The position numbers and the translations under genes were made by a program. A stretch of 61,713 bases of DNA from an uncultured Lentisphaeria bacterium. Lineage in GTDB: Bacteria; Verrucomicrobiota; Lentisphaeria; Victivallales; UBA1829. Location: assembly GCA_905197955.1 (NCBI GenBank), contig CAJKAR010000030.1, forward strand, positions 1-61,713, given 5' to 3'. Below, piece after piece: positions 26,244 through 34,488 of this stretch. The first letter of the stretch is position 1, and every line of letters starts with the position of its first letter. Under the pieces are notes generated by a model. That model searched no databases and was not told the DNA's origin. It saw nothing but the letters and a program-made list of their open reading frames with translations.

Positions 26244-27372
26244 ACACGATGCCTACATTCTTCTGAATATGATTCCCGGGATCGGCCCGGCGCGTGCGGC
26301 GTCGCTGATCTCTTTTTTCGGCTCGGCAGCGGAACTGTTCGAGCATAAGCCGGAAGATCTGATGGCGGTTCGCGGCATCAGCAGGGAACTGGCGGAGAAA
26401 ATTGCGGCAGAAGCGGAATCCAGTCTTCTGGACGAGGAACTGGACAGGGTTGCTCTCGGCGGAGTAAAAGTATTCACCCGTGCCGATGAGGAATATCCGG
26501 AAGCTCTGCGGGGACTGGAAGATGCACCGCTCTGTCTCTATGTCTGCGGAACTCTTCCCGAGGAGCTGAACAGGCAGTCGATCGCGATCGTCGGGTCGCG
26601 CCGGGCAACGGTCTACGGACTGCGAATGGCTCAGCATATTGCGGAATCCGCGGTCTATTCCGGATGGACCGTTGTTTCAGGACTCGCCTTCGGAATCGAT
26701 GCGGCGGCACACAAGGCAACCATGAATGCCGGAGGAAAAACCGTAGCGGTCCTCGGCGGAGGACTGATGAAAATCCAGCCGCAGGAACATCTGCCGATGG
26801 CAAGAGACATCATCGCCAAAGGAGGCGCGCTTGTCACGGAATTCCCAATGACATTCCCGCCGAACAGGCACTCGTTCCCGATGAGGAACCGCATTATCTC
26901 TGCTCTCTCCCTCGGCACGATCGTCATTGAAGCGGGACTTCACAGCGGTGCACTGATTACTGCGGCGGCAGCGCTCGAACAGGGAAAAAATGTCTTCGCC
27001 GTTCCGGGAAACGCAGATTCCGATATGTCCAGCGGATGCAACAACCTGATCAAATCCGGAGAGGCTACTCTGATTACCGGATTCGAGGATGTCCTGGAAG
27101 CAATGGATTTCCTGCCCGGACTTGAACCGAAAGATTTCTTCTCCGCTGAGGAGGAGTCCGCAGAGGAAAGCGGATTCCATGAGGCGGTCGATGCGGCTCT
27201 GCCGGAAAGCGATCGGAAAATTCTGGAATTTCTCAAACTGGGAGAGGCCGGATTCGACAGTATTTCCGCAGAAACAGGAATCGCGGCGGGAGAACTGTCG
27301 CGTAAACTCGTCGCTCTGGAAATTTCCCATAAAATCAAACGCACAGCCAATGGGTATGCCCGGCTTCGCTAA
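26236..27372 (+). CDS. dprA: DNA-processing protein DprA
   Basis: 378 aa from the ATG at 26236, overlapping aroB by eight bases. An N-terminal helix-hairpin-helix (MIPGIGPARAASL) is followed by the Rossmann-like DprA core: GSRRATVYG, SGLAFGIDAAAH, GGGLMKIQPQEH, and SALSLGTIVIEAG. A C-terminal winged helix (about 305-378) ends the protein. DprA loads RecA on incoming single-stranded DNA during natural transformation. No other competence genes are in the window. Confidence 0.95.
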   Translation: MLEHDAYILLNMIPGIGPARAASLISFFGSAAELFEHKPEDLMAVRGISRELAEKIAAEAESSLLDEELDRVALGGVKVFTRADEEYPEALRGLEDAPLCLYVCGTLPEELNRQSIAIVGSRRATVYGLRMAQHIAESAVYSGWTVVSGLAFGIDAAAHKATMNAGGKTVAVLGGGLMKIQPQEHLPMARDIIAKGGALVTEFPMTFPPNRHSFPMRNRIISALSLGTIVIEAGLHSGALITAAAALEQGKNVFAVPGNADSDMSSGCNNLIKSGEATLITGFEDVLEAMDFLPGLEPKDFFSAEEESAEESGFHEAVDAALPESDRKILEFLKLGEAGFDSISAETGIAAGELSRKLVALEISHKIKRTANGYARLR

Positions 27373-27392
27373 ACAGAAAGGAATAACAGTCT

Positions 27393-28103
27393 ATGAAACT
27401 TTCCATCATCATTCCGGTTTATAATGAGGAAAACTATATTGATGCGGTCATCGAACGAGTCCGGTCCGTACAGTTTCCGAAAGAGCTCTCGCTGGAACTG
27501 ATCGCAGTCGACGACTGCTCCAAAGACAAAACCCCCGAAAAGCTGAAAGTCTGGGAACAGAAAGGCATCATCAAAGCGTTCTATCACACGAAAAACGGCG
27601 GCAAAGGTGCCGCCCTTCATACCGGATTCAAAGAGGCAACCGGCGATATCATCGTGGTGCAGGATTCCGATTTTGAATACGATCCGCATGAACTGCCGAA
27701 ACTCCTCGTCCCGATTCTTGATGGACGGGCCGATGTGGTGTTCGGTGCACGAGCCAGCTTCGTCGGCAGCGAATGCCACCGGGTCATGTACTACTGGCAC
27801 TCTGTGGTCAACCGCTTCCTGACCACCTTCTGCAACATGCTCACCGATCTGACTTTGCATGATATGGAATGCTGCTACAAGATGTTCAAGCGGGAACTGC
27901 TCGAAAAAATCACCCTCCGGGAGAATCGCTTCGGATTCGATCCCGAAATCACGATCAAACTTGCCCGCCAGAGATGCCGTTTTTATGAAGTTACGGTTTC
28001 CTATTCCGGCAGAACCTATCAGGAGGGCAAGAAGATCAACTGGAAGGACGGTGTTTCCGCTCTCCGCTGCATCGTCAAATACGCCCTGTTCCGCATGAAT
28101 TAA
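27393..28103 (+). CDS. Glycosyltransferase family 2, polyprenyl-phosphate sugar transferase type
   Basis: 236 aa, soluble, starting LSIIIPVYNEE, with DDCSKDKT, QDSDFEYDP and a C-terminal GFDPEITIKLAR segment. The DPM1-like layout without transmembrane helices suggests transfer of a sugar from a nucleotide to polyprenyl phosphate. An AGAAAGGA Shine-Dalgarno lies 21 bases after dprA. Its last codons are duplicated downstream as a decayed fragment at 28315-28384. Confidence 0.87.
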   Translation: MKLSIIIPVYNEENYIDAVIERVRSVQFPKELSLELIAVDDCSKDKTPEKLKVWEQKGIIKAFYHTKNGGKGAALHTGFKEATGDIIVVQDSDFEYDPHELPKLLVPILDGRADVVFGARASFVGSECHRVMYYWHSVVNRFLTTFCNMLTDLTLHDMECCYKMFKRELLEKITLRENRFGFDPEITIKLARQRCRFYEVTVSYSGRTYQEGKKINWKDGVSALRCIVKYALFRMN

Positions 28104-28314
28104 TCAGTTCAGCGGAACAGTTTGCTACAGAATCTTCTCCATGGCGATATAGCCGTCAAAGGTCAGAAGAGTTCCATACTGGCGTGCGAACGGCTTTGCT
28201 GCTTGCCTTTTTCATCGCGGACAGTTTTGTGATTGTCGAGATATCCGGCTAACGGGCCTCGACAATCCGCCTGATCTCGGCATTCAACTTCACAATTTTA
28301 TCCTGATACTGAAC
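28104..28314 (-). pseudogene. Remnant of SGNH hydrolase 3' end
   Basis: Antisense copy of the C-terminal ~70 codons of the hydrolase at 28388-29029. Substitutions and small indels break the frame (for example around 28200-28215 and 28250). No start or promoter; not expected to be expressed. Confidence 0.85.
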
Positions 28315-28384
28315 GAAGATCAGCTGGAAGAACAGGGTTTCCGCTCTCCGCTATATCGTTAAATACGCGCAGTTCCGCATGAAT
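28315..28384 (+). pseudogene. Remnant of glycosyltransferase 3' end
   Basis: Encodes VSALRYIVKYAQFRMN against VSALRCIVKYALFRMN in the intact gene. The frame is kept, but the TAA stop is lost (AATGAATCAG for AATTAATCAG). Confidence 0.85.
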
Positions 28385-28387
28385 GAA

Positions 28388-29029
28388 TCAGTACAGCGGA
28401 ACGGTTTGCTCCAGAACTTTCGCCATGGCGATGTACCCGTCGAAGGTCAGATGCGTTCCATCCTGGCGGGCAAACGGTTTTGCCAGCTCGCCATTTTCAT
28501 CGCGGACAGCTTTGTGATAATCGAGGTATCCGGCATAACGGGCCTCGGCAATCCGTCTGATCTCGGCATTCAGCTTCACAATTTTATCCTGATACTGAAA
28601 ACGGTTCCAGGCATCCGGATTGCGCAACGGAAGAATGCTGCAAAGATAAACACGGCTTCCGCGTTCCGCAATCAGTTCTGCCACTCGGGAAATTTTGGCA
28701 ATAATGGTGTCGAACTCCCATTCAATTCCGTTGATGCCGATCATCATGACAACCTGTTCCGGATGAAACGGAAAGACATCATCTTCCAGACGGAAATAGA
28801 GCCCGTTGACATTATCTCCGCCAATGCCGCGGTTCAAAAACGATGCCCCCGGAAAAAACTCCTGAAACGGAAAGGCATTCGTGATGGAATCTCCATAAAA
28901 TACGGTCTTCACCGGTTTCGGCGGCAGCTTCCGGTACTCCAGAATTTCCAGATAACGCGGATAGGTGTCCAGAAACGAATAGATCGCCTCTTTATCTTTT
29001 GCAGTAAACAGTTCATTCACAGGCAGCAT
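28388..29029 (-). CDS. SGNH/GDSL hydrolase family protein
   Basis: 213 aa from the ATG at 29029 with AAGGAG upstream; a GTG four codons earlier is unlikely because it overlaps that site. Block I is GDSIT (Ser nucleophile), block II NRGIGGDN (Gly), block III GING (Asn), and block V DGTHLTFDGY (Asp/His). The full set gives an active esterase or lipase fold, often acting on acetylated sugars or PAF-like lipids. No signal peptide. Monocistronic or first before nothing obvious; its 3' end was duplicated (see 28031-28600). Confidence 0.88.
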   Translation of the reverse strand: MLPVNELFTAKDKEAIYSFLDTYPRYLEILEYRKLPPKPVKTVFYGDSITNAFPFQEFFPGASFLNRGIGGDNVNGLYFRLEDDVFPFHPEQVVMMIGINGIEWEFDTIIAKISRVAELIAERGSRVYLCSILPLRNPDAWNRFQYQDKIVKLNAEIRRIAEARYAGYLDYHKAVRDENGELAKPFARQDGTHLTFDGYIAMAKVLEQTVPLY

Positions 29030-29069
29030 GGTGATATCCACTCCTTATTTCTTGTTACAAAAGGGTTGT

Positions 29070-29978
29070 TCAGCGCAGAATAAAATCGGACCAGGAGGAT
29101 TTCTTCTTAGGAGTTTCCGGTTTTCCAGCCGACGGCATAAGAATCGCTTCCATGGTCTCATTTGTAATCACACGGACACTGGAACCGGCGGAAACGGGAT
29201 TGTCCATCGGCAGCATCCGGTCAACGACTTCCACTCCGCTGCGGATCGTCCGGATCACATTCAGCTTCGGATCCGCAGGAATCCAGAGCTCGGCTTTCAG
29301 CCGAAAATCCAGATTCGGCACATCGCGGGAAAGAATGCTTGCCGTAACCTGCCAGCAGTCTACACCACGGAAATTATCTTTTCCGTCGATCTTCGCAACA
29401 GACTCTATCGAATCGCCCTTCAGATCAAAGCCGCGCAGCTTCAGAGATTCAATGACAGGAAGAGCGGAAATGTTCCATTTCTTCCCGGCAACCGGAACAA
29501 TGCTGTCGCCAAGAGTATTTTTCAAGGTATTTTCCGGAGGCACATGGAAAATCGCGCCAAGAAGACGTCTCGCCTCACGCGGAACCTTCTGGCGGGTGTC
29601 GGCGTAGGTGAAATGGCAGGGGGAACGGCGCAGATCGCAGAGAACTGTCTTCCCCATCAGGAGCGAAGCATCGAACGCTTTCCCGTCAAGATAGCCGCCG
29701 ACCATCGAAATCTGAAGCTCAAGAAGATTCGGATTGCCGACAGAATTCACCTCAAGCACTTTCATCCCCGCAAACAGCGTCACCGAAAGCGATTCCTGCT
29801 TGAGTACCGGCTTATCCGGTCCCGCAAGCACGAATTTGTATTCCCGGGTGAACGCAAGGTTGATCTCCGCACGGAACGAATCCCCCGCACGGGTCGGACG
29901 GTCAAACGAAAGGATCTGCTCCGCGGATACAACACAGCAGAGCAGAAAAAGAAAAACGATGGATCCGATCTTCCTCAT
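29070..29978 (-). CDS. Secreted protein of unknown function
   Basis: 302 aa with a signal peptide (about 1-19, VVSA). The rest is mainly beta-strand-like with a positively charged tail ending KKKSSWSDFILR. I do not recognise a family. It overlaps rdgB by four bases (ATGA) and lies 40 bases upstream of the SGNH hydrolase start, so purF, rdgB, this gene and perhaps the hydrolase form one transcript. Probably periplasmic or outer-membrane associated. Confidence 0.7.
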   Translation of the reverse strand: MRKIGSIVFLFLLCCVVSAEQILSFDRPTRAGDSFRAEINLAFTREYKFVLAGPDKPVLKQESLSVTLFAGMKVLEVNSVGNPNLLELQISMVGGYLDGKAFDASLLMGKTVLCDLRRSPCHFTYADTRQKVPREARRLLGAIFHVPPENTLKNTLGDSIVPVAGKKWNISALPVIESLKLRGFDLKGDSIESVAKIDGKDNFRGVDCWQVTASILSRDVPNLDFRLKAELWIPADPKLNVIRTIRSGVEVVDRMLPMDNPVSAGSSVRVITNETMEAILMPSAGKPETPKKKSSWSDFILR

Positions 29979-30595
29979 ACAAATTCGAAATCATCCATAC
30001 TGTCGAGTTCGGCGCGAATAAACTTCACAGCCTTGATCATTGCAGCCGCCCGGTGACTGATCGAATCCTTGACCTCGGAAGGCAGCTCGCCGAACGTCTT
30101 GTCATACCCTTCCGGAATGAAAACCGGATCGTATCCGAAACCATTGGTTCCACGCGGAGCTTCGGCAATCGTGCCGCAGACCTCGCCGCGGAACAGCGCG
30201 ACATCGTCGCCGCGATAGGCAATGGCAATCGCACAGACAAATTTTGCCCGCCGATCCGTCTTGCCTTTCATGGCCTCCAGAAGTTTGGCAATGCGCTCCG
30301 CATCGGTCGCCCCCTCCCCCGCGTAACGCGCGGAATAGATGCCGGGAGCGCCATCCAGAGCTTCAACAACCAGTCCGGAATCATCGGCAAACGCCGCCAT
30401 ATCCGCATAGGCGGATGCCTGTTCCGCCTTCTTCTCGGCATTCTCCTCAAAAGAGTTCCCATCCTCGATCAGAACAGGAAAATTCGGTATGGTATCCGGC
30501 GTGACAATATTGACACGGGAATTCAGGTCGTTCAGCATCTTTCTGAATTCTTCGACCTTGTGTTTATTACTGGTGGCGGCAAGCAGTTGAAGCAT
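29975..30595 (-). CDS. rdgB: RdgB/HAM1 non-canonical purine NTP pyrophosphatase
   Basis: 206 aa. Starts LLAATSNKHKVEEF (phosphate-binding SxNxxK), has FADDSGLVVEALDGAPGIYSARYAG, and ends with SHRAAAM. It hydrolyses XTP and dITP to the monophosphates, cleaning the nucleotide pool. AGGAGA Shine-Dalgarno. It directly follows purF, so both genes serve purine nucleotides. Confidence 0.95.
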   Translation of the reverse strand: MLQLLAATSNKHKVEEFRKMLNDLNSRVNIVTPDTIPNFPVLIEDGNSFEENAEKKAEQASAYADMAAFADDSGLVVEALDGAPGIYSARYAGEGATDAERIAKLLEAMKGKTDRRAKFVCAIAIAYRGDDVALFRGEVCGTIAEAPRGTNGFGYDPVFIPEGYDKTFGELPSEVKDSISHRAAAMIKAVKFIRAELDSMDDFEFV

Positions 30596-30610
30596 TCTAA
30601 TCTCCTGATT

Positions 30611-32521
30611 TCAATATGCGCGCTCATTGCGCCCTTCAATAAAGTTGATAAACGCCCGGTTGCAAACTCTTGCTCCACCGGGAGTAGGATAATTTCCTGT
30701 AAAATACCAGTCGCCCGTATGATTCGGACAGGCTTCGTGAAGACCTTCAATCGTCTGGAATATCACGGAAACCTCCGCCCGGATGCCGACCGGACGCAGA
30801 AGTTCGGCTATTTTGGCGGAAAGTTCATCCGCGGAAAACGGCGCATAAATCTCCTGCACATAATTCGGAACGGGAGATTCGCAGCAGAGCGAGGATTTCG
30901 CCTTCCGGTAAACATCATCAATAATATGCGAACGGTTCGATTCCTTCAACAGCTCAATCGCCGCCTGAAACGCTACAAAATCTCCGAGTTTCGCCATGTC
31001 AATTCCGTAGCAGTCCGGATAACGGATCTGCGGAGCAGAAGAGGCTAGGACTATCCGCTTCGGACCAAGACGATCCAGAATCTTCAGAATACTTTCCCGC
31101 ATGGTGGTTCCCCGGACAATGGAATCATCTATCACCACAAGCGTGTCCTGCCCGCGGCGAAGAGTCCCGTAGGTAATGTCATACACATGCGCTACAAGAT
31201 CATCCCGGCTGGAGTCCTGGGTTATGAAAGTCCGAAGTTTGGCATCCTTCACCGCAACTTTCTCAAACCGCGGACAAAGTGCCAGAATTGATTTCAGATT
31301 GTCATCATCAAACTTATCCTTGTCCTTGAGCGCCAGCAGCTTCTTCGTCACGATCCGGACACAGTGCTCCCGAAGCGCATCCATCAGACCGTAATAACAG
31401 ATCTCCGCTGTATTCGGAATAAAGGAAAATACAGTGTTTTCAATATCTTCATGAATGGCTTCCAGAATTTTTGCCGTCAGGTGACGGCCCAGATTTTTGC
31501 GTTCCTGATAAATCTCGGCATCGGTACCGCGGGAAAAATAGATCCGCTCAAAAGAACAGCGTTTCGGCTCCACGGACTGACGGGTGAACGGTTCCACAAA
31601 AATTTTGCCATCACGCTTGATCACGATCGCATGTCCCGGAGGCAGTTCCTGAATCCGCTCCATCTCCTGAATATTGAACGTCGTCTGAATCACCGGACGT
31701 TCCGAAGTCACCACGGCAACCTCGTCATCCGCATAATAGAACGCAGGACGAATCCCCGCTGGATCCCGCAGGACAAAGGCATCGCCATGCCCGATCATCC
31801 CCGCAATCACATAGCCGCCATCCCATTTTTTACAGGAATCGCGGAGCACGCTCATCACATCAAGATTTTTTGCAATATAAGCGGAGGCTTCCCGAGGAGT
31901 CAATCCCATTTCCGCGCACTGTTCCTCCATTTTGAGATTGGCAGTATCCAGAAAATGACCGATTTTCTCCAGCACAGTCACCGTATCTGAACGGTCTTTC
32001 GGATGCTCCCCCATGTTGACAAGAAGCTGAAACAGTTCATCCGTATTGGTCAGATTGAAATTGCCTGCCACGATCAGGGTGCGGGACATCCAGTTGCTCT
32101 CCCGGAGAAACGGATGACAGCGTTCAATCCCGTTCCCGCCGTAAGTTCCGTAGCGGAGATGTCCGAGGAAAAGTTCTCCGGTAAAACGGGCGTTCTTCTT
32201 GAGCCAGTCGGGATCCTCCGGACGGGCTCCTGGCTGCCGGCACACTTGCGCTATCTCCGAGGACGCCGCCGTGAAAATATCCTTGATCGGACTGTTCGAA
32301 TTCGATTTCTCCATGGAAATATACTTGTTTCCTGGGCTGATATCGAATTTGATGCACGCCATTCCCGCGCCATCCTGTCCGCGGTTGTGCTGTTTTTCCA
32401 TGAGAAGACAAAGTTTGTTGAGTCCGTAGAGGGCTGTTCCGTATTTTTCTTTGTAAAAGCGCAGCGGCTTCAGGAGGCGAATCAGAGCAATGCCGCACTC
32501 ATGTTTGATCTCGTCACTCAT
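30611..32521 (-). CDS. purF: Amidophosphoribosyltransferase, long Bacteroidetes-type
   Basis: 636 aa from the ATG at 32521 (AAAGG upstream); an in-frame TTG six codons earlier is less likely. The N-terminal glutaminase has Cys9 after MSDEIKHE, so an eight-residue propeptide would be removed, then EKQHNRGQDGAG and GHLRYGTYGG. The C-terminal PRTase has VVIDDSIVRGTT, the PRPP-binding loop. At about 130 residues longer than E. coli PurF, it resembles the long forms of Bacteroidetes, with an insertion (KKLLALKDKDKFDDDNL) before the PRPP loop. First committed step of purine synthesis. Confidence 0.88.
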   Translation of the reverse strand: MSDEIKHECGIALIRLLKPLRFYKEKYGTALYGLNKLCLLMEKQHNRGQDGAGMACIKFDISPGNKYISMEKSNSNSPIKDIFTAASSEIAQVCRQPGARPEDPDWLKKNARFTGELFLGHLRYGTYGGNGIERCHPFLRESNWMSRTLIVAGNFNLTNTDELFQLLVNMGEHPKDRSDTVTVLEKIGHFLDTANLKMEEQCAEMGLTPREASAYIAKNLDVMSVLRDSCKKWDGGYVIAGMIGHGDAFVLRDPAGIRPAFYYADDEVAVVTSERPVIQTTFNIQEMERIQELPPGHAIVIKRDGKIFVEPFTRQSVEPKRCSFERIYFSRGTDAEIYQERKNLGRHLTAKILEAIHEDIENTVFSFIPNTAEICYYGLMDALREHCVRIVTKKLLALKDKDKFDDDNLKSILALCPRFEKVAVKDAKLRTFITQDSSRDDLVAHVYDITYGTLRRGQDTLVVIDDSIVRGTTMRESILKILDRLGPKRIVLASSAPQIRYPDCYGIDMAKLGDFVAFQAAIELLKESNRSHIIDDVYRKAKSSLCCESPVPNYVQEIYAPFSADELSAKIAELLRPVGIRAEVSVIFQTIEGLHEACPNHTGDWYFTGNYPTPGGARVCNRAFINFIEGRNERAY

Positions 32522-32850
32522 AAGAAGAACCTTTCGCAAAATATCCTGCCGGTAATTTACACCCGAATCAGAATTTTTACAGCGCTAAAACAAAAAAAAA
32601 CGAAAAAGGGTGCATAGAGCATTTTCTTCGTCCTGAAGGCATCCGCAAAGTCATCAAGCGGAAAGAGCGGAAGACCTCATTTTCTGCATCGCGCAGACTC
32701 AGCTTCTCTGCTTCTCAGCTTCGCAATCCAGGACCAGGAGCTCCGAAAAGAGAGATTCGGTTTGTGTCAGCAAAGGACAAGCAAAAGACCTGTCAAGCTT
32801 TCTGGATGGAATGGATCAGATGCGATTCCTCCGGGTTCAGACTTCGGCTT
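32522..32850. other. Intergenic region, no gene seen
   Basis: About 330 bases between purF and the small peptide gene, both on the minus strand. It has a T-rich block on the minus strand around 32589-32610 and must hold the purF promoter, but I found no well-spaced pair of boxes. No open frame with a ribosome site is seen. Confidence 0.5.
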
Positions 32851-33072
32851 TCAGGATTTCGCGGAGGGATGTAAAAAACGAAGAATCTCACCGGACATCA
32901 TCTCTCCGGCGGCCTGCAGCTGATCCAGCGATTCCATATCGAGTTCCTGGACCTCCAGGAGCTCTTCTCCGTCTTCCGGCAGAGAGGGCATTTCCGGCAG
33001 ATCCGACTGAAAAACCTGAGCAACTTTCTGGTCAAATTGCTCCCTATTTCTATTTTCTTCCGTTGTTTTCAT
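32851..33072 (-). CDS. 73-aa acidic peptide, candidate NHLM precursor or sigma-linked small protein
   Basis: A 73-aa peptide with no Cys and no transmembrane segment. The first ~55 residues are acidic. Residues 43-55 (ELDMESLDQLQAA) fit the register of double-glycine leaders (ELSDEELDxVxGG): Leu at -12, -7 and -4 and Glu at -13 and -9, but with Ala-Ala where Gly-Gly is expected. If cut there, an 18-residue tail GEMMSGEILRFLHPSAKS would be released. It lies 59 bases after the ECF sigma gene with only a weak GAGA ribosome site. It could instead be a small partner of the sigma factor. No database assignment is possible here. Confidence 0.5.
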   Translation of the reverse strand: MKTTEENRNREQFDQKVAQVFQSDLPEMPSLPEDGEELLEVQELDMESLDQLQAAGEMMSGEILRFLHPSAKS

Positions 33073-33131
33073 AAAAGTATTCTCATTCTAAAAAGTGTTT
33101 GAATCAGAAAAAGCACTGCGGGAACGATGGT

Positions 33132-33689
33132 TCAATTTTCCCAGAAATCCTTCAAATCAGCCAGACTCTCCATCAGCTTTTTTCTAGCCCGGAAAACTTT
33201 GCTTTTCACATCGGATTCGGTCAGTTCCATAATTTGAGCGGTCTCCCGGATGGACAATCCGGAAATTCTGGTCAACCGATACGCTTCCGCCATATCCTCC
33301 GGCAGCCGCCGCAGCGCTTCCGAGATCCGGCGCCGCAGATAGGGCTGATCCAGCTCCCGCAGAGGATTCCCCGAAGCTGGTACATGATCCAGCTCCTCGG
33401 AAAGAGAAAACGAACGCCGGCTTCGTCGAAAAAAATCGAACATTTTGTGTCTGGCGATCGTAAACCACAACGGAGCCAGCTCTTTTGTATTCTCGATCCG
33501 GAAACGCAGCTCCCACATGGTGAGAAATGAATTCTGAAGGACATCCTGCGCATCCGCAGTCTGCATTCCGGAGGAAAGCAGATATCTGATGATTTCCGGT
33601 CCGTGCTCCGCATACGCCTGAGAAAAATCTTCCTTCAGACGCTCCCGGAGCGTTTCCTCTTCTTCCCGGTCTGTTTTTTTATGGAACAT
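33132..33689 (-). CDS. ECF-type RNA polymerase sigma factor
   Basis: 185 aa from the ATG at 33689 (GGGAG upstream); a GTG two codons earlier is possible. Region 2 shows ADAQDVLQNSFLTMW and FTIARHKMFDFFRR. Region 4 shows RRLPEDMAEAYRLTRISGLSIRETAQIMELTESDVKSK (helix-turn-helix around residues 145-170). No anti-sigma domain with Cys/His or a membrane segment is adjacent. It overlaps the solute-binding lipoprotein gene by 11 bases, so it is co-transcribed with the NHLM exporter. It probably directs transcription of the operon or of a peptide regulon elsewhere. Confidence 0.88.
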   Translation of the reverse strand: MFHKKTDREEEETLRERLKEDFSQAYAEHGPEIIRYLLSSGMQTADAQDVLQNSFLTMWELRFRIENTKELAPLWFTIARHKMFDFFRRSRRSFSLSEELDHVPASGNPLRELDQPYLRRRISEALRRLPEDMAEAYRLTRISGLSIRETAQIMELTESDVKSKVFRARKKLMESLADLKDFWEN

Positions 33690-34488
33690 TGGCACGCTCT
33701 CCCTGCTTGAATGACTGTTTCATGTGTTTCTGCTGCAATTCATACAATTTTCCAGAGTTCCACAGTCGGTGAATCACCCGGTTTGCCGCATCCAGAAGCC
33801 GCGGATTACGACGGGATACTGCCACTGCAAACTCTTCATGATTAAGCAAATCCTGTAAAATTTCCAGTCTGCCCGGATACTCCATGAGCAGACACCGGGC
33901 AACCAGCGGATCCAGAATCACCGCATCAATCTGTCTGTTCAGCAGCGCCTTCAACGCCTCCCGGTTGCCGATATAGCCGATCAGACGGATCGGTATTCCG
34001 CTTTCCTTCAAATACTTCGCAATCAGCGTATATCCAGTGGAACCGGTTTCCGCTCCGATGCGAAATCCATAGTGCTCCTTCATATCCGTGAGATAGCGGA
34101 TGTTTTCTCCGGAACGGACCAGAAAAGTCTGTCCGGCAAATTCATAGGGATCGGAAAACAGAACCGCCCTGCGCCGTTCCGGAGTCACCGCCAGCGCGCA
34201 GATCGCCAGATCCGCTTTCCCCTGCCGAACCAGCTCGATCAGATCAGAAAAATGTCCATTCACAATCTGCAGTTTGCCTCCGGCCTCCTTCGCGATCTGC
34301 TCCCCGATCTCCACATCAATCCCGGTCAGCTTCCCCCGATGCAGATAGGCATACGGCGGATAGTCGGAAGAAACCGCCATCCGCACCACTCCCTCTCTCC
34401 CCTCCCCTTTCGAACAACCGGCGAAAAATCCGGCGGAGAATATCGCACCGAATAATAACGCACAAACGATTCCATACTTATTTTTCAT
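33679..34488 (-). CDS. Family 3 solute-binding lipoprotein, orphan
   Basis: 269 aa from the ATG at 34488 (AAGGAG). The lipobox near residues 21-25 ends AGC. The mature part is a SBP_bac_3 type II binding fold: RMAVSSDYPPYAY, GIDVEIGEQIAKEAG, LIELVRQGKADLAICALAVTPERR, and ETGSTGYTL. Such proteins bind amino acids or opines for ABC importers or serve as sensor domains. No permease or ATPase of an importer accompanies it. It overlaps the genes on both sides. Inference: ligand sensing linked to peptide export. Confidence 0.85.
   Translation of the reverse strand: MKNKYGIVCALLFGAIFSAGFFAGCSKGEGREGVVRMAVSSDYPPYAYLHRGKLTGIDVEIGEQIAKEAGGKLQIVNGHFSDLIELVRQGKADLAICALAVTPERRRAVLFSDPYEFAGQTFLVRSGENIRYLTDMKEHYGFRIGAETGSTGYTLIAKYLKESGIPIRLIGYIGNREALKALLNRQIDAVILDPLVARCLLMEYPGRLEILQDLLNHEEFAVAVSRRNPRLLDAANRVIHRLWNSGKLYELQQKHMKQSFKQGERANVP

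Larger units (their letters stand above)
28031..28600. repeat. Decayed tandem duplication, period about 284 bp
   Basis: Copy 1 runs about 28031-28314 and copy 2 about 28315-28600. Both begin GAAGATCARCTGGAAGRACR, contain TTTCCGCTCTCCGCT, and end at CACAATTTTATCCTGATACTGAA. Each unit spans the 3' end of the plus-strand glycosyltransferase and the 3' end of the minus-strand SGNH hydrolase. Copy 1 keeps the intact glycosyltransferase end with a broken hydrolase end. Copy 2 has a broken glycosyltransferase end with the intact hydrolase end. Confidence 0.92.
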
